Positions 26,158 to 30,551 of a stretch of DNA of 30,551 bases are shown here, one piece after another. The stretch lies in the NCBI GenBank assembly GCA_900754115.1, contig CAAEBM010000013.1:1-30551 (forward strand), in the 5' to 3' direction. The stretch comes from Bacilli bacterium (GTDB lineage: Bacteria > Bacillota_I > Bacilli_A > RFN20 > CAG-631). Position 1 is the first letter of the stretch; each line of letters opens with the position of its first letter. The notes beneath the pieces were generated by a model that was not told the DNA's origin, made no database searches, and worked only from the letters and a program-made list of their open reading frames with translations. Position numbers and translations under genes: made by a program.

Positions 26158-26452
26158 TTTTCTTTATCACCTCCTTTAGTTCGCAACCAAAAGTTTTATA
26201 ATATACTTCTTGTTTTTCTTTGATTGTGGGAAAATAAATTATCTTCATCGCTTCTTTTGCACCAACAATATAAATTAATTTTGTGATTTCTTCTTGGTTA
26301 AAAAGAAATCGTTTATTTAACTTTTCTTTTAGTTCTTCAATTTTGAGATTTAATTTTTTTGCAATGAAATATTGATTTAAATGATGAGTGTATAGCCATT
26401 TTTTTAATTTTCTTTTTTTCAAAGAGTATCCTTTCGTTTTTTGTTTATTCAT
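26132..26452 (-). CDS. Small basic protein, possible helix-turn-helix
   Basis: A 106-residue, Lys-rich protein. The central part (LKKWLYTHHLNQYFIAKKLN, then LKIEELKEKL and FNQEEITKLIYIVG) has the helix spacing of an Xre-type helix-turn-helix, but key residues are not decisive. AAGGAAG lies seven bases before the ATG, which is two bases beyond the stop of the preceding gene. It overlaps the start of the giant gene by 26 bases, so translation is probably coupled. A regulatory role in the leading-region operon is inferred from position and size. Confidence 0.6.
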   Translation of the reverse strand: MNKQKTKGYSLKKRKLKKWLYTHHLNQYFIAKKLNLKIEELKEKLNKRFLFNQEEITKLIYIVGAKEAMKIIYFPTIKEKQEVYYKTFGCELKEVIKKSDTQLKRN

Positions 26453-26454
26453 TG

Positions 26455-26793
26455 TTATGCTTCCTTCTCTATTTTCATTTTGTTTAAATCGTAAATAAAC
26501 TTTTCTATTGATTCTGTTTTATCTTTTATTTGTAATAATTGAACAATAATTAAATCAAGTTCTCGATTATTTAGATTTTCAACACTAACTTTTCTTTCTA
26601 TGATTAATTGAACCCCTCCCTTTTTTTCTCCTCCTCGAAAAATATTTATATTAAAACGATAAGATAAGGCGTGAATGTGTCGAAAAGCTGTGCTATAGTG
26701 AATTTCTATTTCATCTGCAATTCTTTGAATTGTCCATATTCTTCCATTTTGCAATAAGGCTAAAATATCGGCTTGCACATCTCTTCTTCGCAT
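26455..26793 (-). CDS. Winged-helix/HTH transcription regulator
   Basis: A 112-residue protein. The N terminus (ADILALLQNGRIWTIQRIAD, then EIEIHYSTAFRHIHALSYRF) fits a winged helix-turn-helix with recognition helix STAFRHIHAL, followed by a GGEKKGGVQLI wing. The C-terminal 45 residues are helical and could form a dimer interface. GGAGGGG seven bases upstream marks the ATG at 26793. It is the first gene of the long operon and the best candidate for its autoregulator. The upstream region is too AT-rich for me to point to a specific operator. Confidence 0.72.
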   Translation of the reverse strand: MRRRDVQADILALLQNGRIWTIQRIADEIEIHYSTAFRHIHALSYRFNINIFRGGEKKGGVQLIIERKVSVENLNNRELDLIIVQLLQIKDKTESIEKFIYDLNKMKIEKEA

Positions 26794-26990
26794 TCTTTTT
26801 CCCCTCCAATCTCTTTATGCGTCAATTTTATAAAACCCGTTTTTGCAATGGTTGCTTTATCGAAAAAAATTTTTTATTTTTTTTTAAAATAGGAATGAAT
26901 ATCTTTTTGTTTGTTTTTGTAGAGTTATATCTAATTTTCATTTTATAAAATCAATACACTAAAAAAATGTCGTTTTTAGAAATCCAATAT
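26794..26990. other. Gene-free AT-rich region upstream of the long operon
   Basis: No convincing gene on either strand. It must hold the operon promoter, but several TATAAA/TATAAC-like boxes lack a good -35 at proper spacing. A short inverted repeat GCAA-CCA-TTGC lies about 26850-26865. Homopolymer A and T runs are frequent. With the adjoining terminators it forms about 310 bases without a gene. Confidence 0.5.
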
Positions 26991-27030
26991 AAAAAAAAGA
27001 TTTTCATATTTATAAATACGTAAATCTTTT
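26991..27030 (-). terminator. Rho-independent terminator, distal of a tandem pair
   Basis: Arms 27030-27022 and 27003-26995 form a 9-bp stem that continues, after one A-A mismatch, through about six more pairs. On the minus strand it is followed by eight T. It backs up the stronger terminator just upstream and insulates the ICE operon from the right-hand unit. It could also work for plus-strand transcripts. Confidence 0.7.
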
Positions 27031-27050
27031 CTTATTTTCGTTTTTTTTGC

Positions 27051-27087
27051 AAAAAAAAAGCATAAACAAAATAATTGTCTATGCTTT
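27051..27087 (-). terminator. Rho-independent terminator, proximal of a tandem pair
   Basis: On the minus strand a stem of about 13 bp (AAAGCATA with TATGCTTT, extended by a G-U and four more pairs) with a 4-base loop is followed by nine T. It lies 17 bases after the 38-codon ORF and ends the right-hand transcription unit. Confidence 0.85.
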
Positions 27088-27103
27088 ATTCATATCTTAT
27101 GTT

Positions 27104-27220
27104 TTAATTCGCACCATTCGTAATCTTTTTGATAATGTTTTTTATATTCCCAAAATATGATTGATGGGAATCAATTAATTTAATAATTATTTCTTCAGTT
27201 TGGTTACTTTTTTTATTCAT
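27104..27220 (-). CDS. 38-residue small ORF downstream of the secreted protein
   Basis: The predicted peptide begins MNKKSNQTEEIIIKLIDS and ends KKITNGAN. It is mostly amphipathic helix, with no signal peptide. An AGGGGGGAG Shine-Dalgarno lies just before its ATG, nearly the same unusual G-rich site as the gene at 30275. A strong terminator follows its stop codon. These signals suggest a translated small gene in the same unit. Function unknown. Confidence 0.5.
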   Translation of the reverse strand: MNKKSNQTEEIIIKLIDSHQSYFGNIKNIIKKITNGAN

Positions 27221-27299
27221 ACTCCCCCCTAATATAAAATTTTTATACTTTATTATATAATAGTTTTATTCTATTCTTCTATTATTTTGCTTTACTTTT

Positions 27300-30275
27300 T
27301 TAAATAACGTAAATTAAAATTTCTACCCTATATTGAGGATTGAATTTGTAAGAACCTATAACAGTTACATAACCACTTTGTGTTCCTGTTATGGTTCCAT
27401 AACTACTTACAGTAACCATTCCTGTATTTCCTTCTTCTTGATATATAGTCCATGTAAAGTCTTGAACACTTGAATTGGGGCTATCATCACCTAAACAAAT
27501 AAGTCTTGTATATCCTTTATGTATTGTTACACTTGGATTTTCACTAATTGGTATTACATTTCCTTTTCCGCTAGTAACTTCTGTTCCAGAAATCACTCCT
27601 CCTTCTCGAACATCCATTCCATATTGTAAATATTGAGTTGTTGCATCTGTCGGATAAGGTAAAACTGTTATTTCAAGTTCTGCTACTTTTGATGGATCAT
27701 TTTTATACACAGCTTGTATTTTTGTTGTGCCTACTCCTATAGCTGTTATCGTTCCATAAGCACTTACTCTTGCCACGTTTCCGTTTGTAGAATACCAATT
27801 ATAATTTAGTCTTGAAGTTCTATTAGGTGCATCCTCTCCTAGATATAAATTTCTTGTATAACCTTGTGTTATTGTTGTTCCTTCTAGTGCTCCATTATTT
27901 AATTTTACTTCACTTCCACAATCTTGTAGACTAATATCTGTCCGAATCGTAAAGGGTTGTGTAACTTCTTTTTGTATGTCTATAACTAGATTTTCATTTC
28001 CTATACTATTGTAATAACATATCATAAATTTTGTAGAACTATTTACTACATTATAGGAATAATTTAAATTTCTATCCTCATTATTTAAGGCTTTGATTGC
28101 AACAGGAATATAATTCCCACTTTCATCCTCTTTTAAAATTGAAACAATCGTGTCAGTTGTTTGTGTGCCATTGTAATATAAATTAAAACTATATTGTCCA
28201 ATTCTATTAATTACTATACTTTTTCCATTATCTCCTTTGCTCATTGTATGAGTTTCAATATAAGAATCATTTGATGTTGTAGTTTGAGTTACAAAATTTT
28301 CTTCTGGTGTAATTAATAGTTTTAAACTACTCATTCCTTCTACATCAAATTGAATGTGAATAGTATAATTTTCACCTGCTTCAGCATACAACAAAAGGCT
28401 ATTGTTATGATTAATCGTTTCTGCTTGTAATGTATATTGATTTTGATTTGGCAATCTCGTTACAATTTGTCCTTGCGAATTAGTAATAGTAATAGCTTGG
28501 TTTGGATAAGTAAAAGTTTCATTTTTTTCTCCTACTAATTCAAAACGATATAGTTTACTTTCGCTTGCATATAAACTAAAACGATTTTGATGATTATGTA
28601 AATGATTTAAAACATCCACTTCCGTTTTTCCTGTTAAACTTTCTATTGTTGCATTTCTTGGTTTGATAGTGGTTTGTATATCTCCACTTTCATAAATACT
28701 TGTCAATTTTGTTTTGAGATAATATTTCCCTTTATCTAGATTTCTTACAATATAAGTTTCATAATCACCATTGCTTTTTTGTGTTTTTGTTCCATTTATA
28801 ATTAAATTATCATTTTCATCATATAAATCTACTTCCACACTTTTTTGTGAAGATACAGAAAAATCATATGTTGCTCCACATTCAAGGTCAATTTCATAAA
28901 TTACTTGATCATTTCTTTCCAAATGTAATTCATATTCATAATTTGAAGAATTGCAATTCATATGGATATTATCAATTATTAGTTTTTGACATTTTGCACA
29001 ATACTCATATTCTTCGCCTGTTTCGTCTTTAAAAACATAAGCGTTACTACAGTTATCATTATTTTTATCAAAACGTAATAATAATCCCTCAATATCGCCA
29101 TAAGAATAAAGCATTGTATTTGAATAATTATTTAAATTATTTAATCCTTCATTTAAATATCCTAAATGGGTTTTATAAAATGTTTTATTTGTTGATGTTT
29201 CTGCATATCCATAAGCTACTACGGCATGACCTAAGTTTAATCTTGTATTAATCGTATTAACTATTTTATTTGATGAAACTTGACTTTTTTCATCTGTAAA
29301 CCAACTACTAATTCCCATAAAAACAGGAATATTAGCTTCAATAGCATTTTTTACACTTTGCCCTGAATATAATTTACTTATTGTATAATCGGAAGATGTT
29401 AATGGTGTATAATTTTCTAAATAATATTCTAACAAAGTTTTTGTTTCATTTATTGTTAAACCATATTTTACATAACCAAACAATTTTTTGCCTACTTCGT
29501 TTAACAAAAATTGGTGAAATTCTTCAGTAACGGCAGGTGATTCTAAACATTGATTTAATGTGGTCGAATAAATATATTCATCTTCTATAAATTTTATAGT
29601 TTCATCATTTTGTGTGTAAGTATCAGGGATGATATCATCATTATAGAAGATATCATAATAACTAAGTAATGAGCCTAATGCAACATATGCACAAGACCCA
29701 TCGACGTTATTTCCTATATTTTTATGTAAATTTTCAAAATAAAAACTATTATATATTTGTCTTGAATGTGTAACTTGATTTTGTTTATAACCAGATTCAT
29801 ATTCTTTAAAATCTCTGTTAAAATCAGTAAAATCATAATCACAATCAAATGCATATGTAGCTATGCCATCATCTATATAATACAAATTCCCTTTATTTAT
29901 TTCTGATGGAAGATGAACAAACCATTCATCCATACTAGTATAAACAATAATAAAATCATTTAAATAATAATCAAAATATGGACAAACCCCATCAGATTGG
30001 TATTTAAAAAATGTTTCTCCATCTTTTAATATCCAACCATATCTTCCTTTGCTAAAAGTTGTATTACCTATTTGATAAAAATTCACATCTTCTAACTTTA
30101 AAATTTTCGTATTGGTTCGAGAATAATCATAATATAATATGTTTTGGCTAATACAAACATGATATCCAAAAATAGTGTTTGAATTTGATGCATTAACATT
30201 TTCAATATTTGTCTGAAAACTACTTGTAAAGATGAAAAGAAATAAAGCAATAATAATTCTTTTCAAATGCTTCAT
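27300..30275 (-). CDS. Secreted C39/papain-like cysteine peptidase with C-terminal Ig-like domains
   Basis: 991 residues with a signal peptide (basic MKHLKR, then a hydrophobic stretch, cleavage near residue 29). A papain-fold peptidase region at about 165-400 shows the catalytic Cys in DGSCAYVALGSLLSYYD (Cys195) and the His in LGHAVVAYGY (His350). A CAKC pair lies near 426-429. The middle is beta-rich and may include pre-peptidase-like domains. The last 190 residues hold two related Ig-like (Big_2-type) domains, each with GYTR..(Y/C)LG.D.PN and SAYGTIT or SSYGTIT. There is no LPXTG or terminal membrane helix. The AGGGGGG site eight bases before the ATG supports the start. It probably lies outside the conjugation module. 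Substrate unknown; a non-peptidase binding role is possible. Confidence 0.75.
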   Translation of the reverse strand: MKHLKRIIIALFLFIFTSSFQTNIENVNASNSNTIFGYHVCISQNILYYDYSRTNTKILKLEDVNFYQIGNTTFSKGRYGWILKDGETFFKYQSDGVCPYFDYYLNDFIIVYTSMDEWFVHLPSEINKGNLYYIDDGIATYAFDCDYDFTDFNRDFKEYESGYKQNQVTHSRQIYNSFYFENLHKNIGNNVDGSCAYVALGSLLSYYDIFYNDDIIPDTYTQNDETIKFIEDEYIYSTTLNQCLESPAVTEEFHQFLLNEVGKKLFGYVKYGLTINETKTLLEYYLENYTPLTSSDYTISKLYSGQSVKNAIEANIPVFMGISSWFTDEKSQVSSNKIVNTINTRLNLGHAVVAYGYAETSTNKTFYKTHLGYLNEGLNNLNNYSNTMLYSYGDIEGLLLRFDKNNDNCSNAYVFKDETGEEYEYCAKCQKLIIDNIHMNCNSSNYEYELHLERNDQVIYEIDLECGATYDFSVSSQKSVEVDLYDENDNLIINGTKTQKSNGDYETYIVRNLDKGKYYLKTKLTSIYESGDIQTTIKPRNATIESLTGKTEVDVLNHLHNHQNRFSLYASESKLYRFELVGEKNETFTYPNQAITITNSQGQIVTRLPNQNQYTLQAETINHNNSLLLYAEAGENYTIHIQFDVEGMSSLKLLITPEENFVTQTTTSNDSYIETHTMSKGDNGKSIVINRIGQYSFNLYYNGTQTTDTIVSILKEDESGNYIPVAIKALNNEDRNLNYSYNVVNSSTKFMICYYNSIGNENLVIDIQKEVTQPFTIRTDISLQDCGSEVKLNNGALEGTTITQGYTRNLYLGEDAPNRTSRLNYNWYSTNGNVARVSAYGTITAIGVGTTKIQAVYKNDPSKVAELEITVLPYPTDATTQYLQYGMDVREGGVISGTEVTSGKGNVIPISENPSVTIHKGYTRLICLGDDSPNSSVQDFTWTIYQEEGNTGMVTVSSYGTITGTQSGYVTVIGSYKFNPQYRVEILIYVI

Positions 30276-30320
30276 GTTTTACGCCCCCCTATTTTTTATG
30301 TCTACATGATGCTAATTTTC

Positions 30321-30551
30321 TTACTTCGCTAGTTTTTTATATATAAAGTATTTAATATGTATTGGTAACTGACTTAACTTTTCTTGCATTTCTATATCAT
30401 CAGAAAAATATTTTTGAAAAAAACCTGTTGATATTGAATTCTTTAAATCATCAGGGTATATAAGAGTTCTTGAAGTTGAAAATTTTTCAAAATGTTCATC
30501 CATCACTGCATCCCAATTACAATACCTTTCAATTTCATCTATTGTTTTTTC
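30321..30551 (-). CDS. 3' part of an unrecognised gene (runs off the window)
   Basis: The frame is open from the window edge to a TAA at 30321. The visible 76 residues start EKTIDEIERYCNWDAVMDEH and end YFIYKKLAK, acidic in the middle and basic at the end. There is no start with a ribosome-binding site inside the window, so the gene begins beyond it. It ends 45 bases before the secreted peptidase gene and is probably in the same transcription unit. I recognise no family. Confidence 0.6.
   Translation of the reverse strand, partial: EKTIDEIERYCNWDAVMDEHFEKFSTSRTLIYPDDLKNSISTGFFQKYFSDDIEMQEKLSQLPIHIKYFIYKKLAK

Larger units (their letters stand above)
1..26994. mobile_element. Integrative and conjugative element (ends not resolved)
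   Basis: The region carries a triplet of large serine recombinase genes at one end, a relaxase next to a candidate oriT, a VirD4 coupling protein, VirB2-, VirB6- and VirB3/VirB4-like secretion proteins, and an ArdC-like and methylase/helicase/primase leading region, all on one strand. That is the gene set of a Gram-positive ICE with a minimal type IV secretion system. The left attachment site should lie close to the recombinase genes, in or just beyond bases 1-77, where I see no gene. The right end is uncertain: tandem terminators near 26991-27087 are a natural edge, but the 30.3-27.1 kb unit could be cargo. No direct repeat marking att sites was recognised. Confidence 0.8.

Noticed and set aside
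1..26994. Mycoplasma-type genetic code (TGA as Trp)
   Set aside because: TGA ends many genes in ATGA overlaps with the next start, and Trp residues are coded by TGG.
914..29032. Many plus-strand open frames of 60-170 codons inside the minus-strand genes
   Set aside because: They are hydrophobic, Phe/Leu-rich antisense shadows of AT-rich coding sequence and lack ribosome-binding sites or domain patterns.

Overview
The window is very AT-rich DNA from a low-GC Gram-positive or Tenericutes-type bacterium. It uses the standard bacterial code: TGA works as a stop in many genes and Trp is TGG, so it is not a code-4 Mollicute. Every convincing gene is on the minus strand. From about 108 to 26793 it reads as an integrative and conjugative element (ICE). 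I saw no tRNA, rRNA or CRISPR array.

Layout, in transcription order (right to left): two small regulators (26793-26132); a 2763-residue fusion protein with ArdC-like, adenine methyltransferase, SNF2-type helicase and primase parts (26157-17866); an ArdC-like metalloprotein (17737-16337); a DUF6291-like protein (16325-15957); a candidate oriT with an IncP/VirD2-like nic sequence (about 15892-15959); a relaxosome accessory candidate (15891-15430); a MOBP-type relaxase that appears to start at an AUU codon (15412-14123); VirD4 coupling ATPase (14126-11931); VirB2-like pilin (11911-11576); VirB6-like membrane channel protein (11532-10351); VirB3-VirB4 fusion ATPase (10354-7745); and a large surface protein with Ig-like and Cys-rich repeats whose C terminus is a second copy of the pilin module (7730-5169). 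Most junctions are short or overlap as ATGA, so this is probably one long operon.

A near-ideal promoter at 5155-5127 then drives a tnpV-like gene, a 41-residue membrane peptide and a ribbon-helix-helix candidate. After these comes an RNA leader with two interlocked inverted repeats (4375-4301) in front of a small conserved ORF and a triplet of large serine recombinase genes (4098-108). The middle recombinase lacks the catalytic domain. A strong terminator closes the left end.

To the right of tandem terminators (27087-26991) lies a separate unit: a secreted C39/papain-like protein with Ig-like C-terminal domains (30275-27300), a 38-residue ORF, and the 3' part of an unknown gene running off the window. 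It may be host DNA or cargo; neither ICE end could be fixed.

As a system: after nicking at oriT, the plus strand would enter the recipient leading with the DUF6291-like, ArdC-like and methylase/helicase/primase genes, for which it is the template strand. That suits early protection and second-strand synthesis. The most unusual points are the pilin module fused to an extracellular stalk, the interlocked-repeat leader, two genes with a strong Shine-Dalgarno six bases before AUA or AUU, a hairpin hiding the Shine-Dalgarno of the ArdC-like gene, and the lack of any recognisable peptidoglycan hydrolase in the transfer module.
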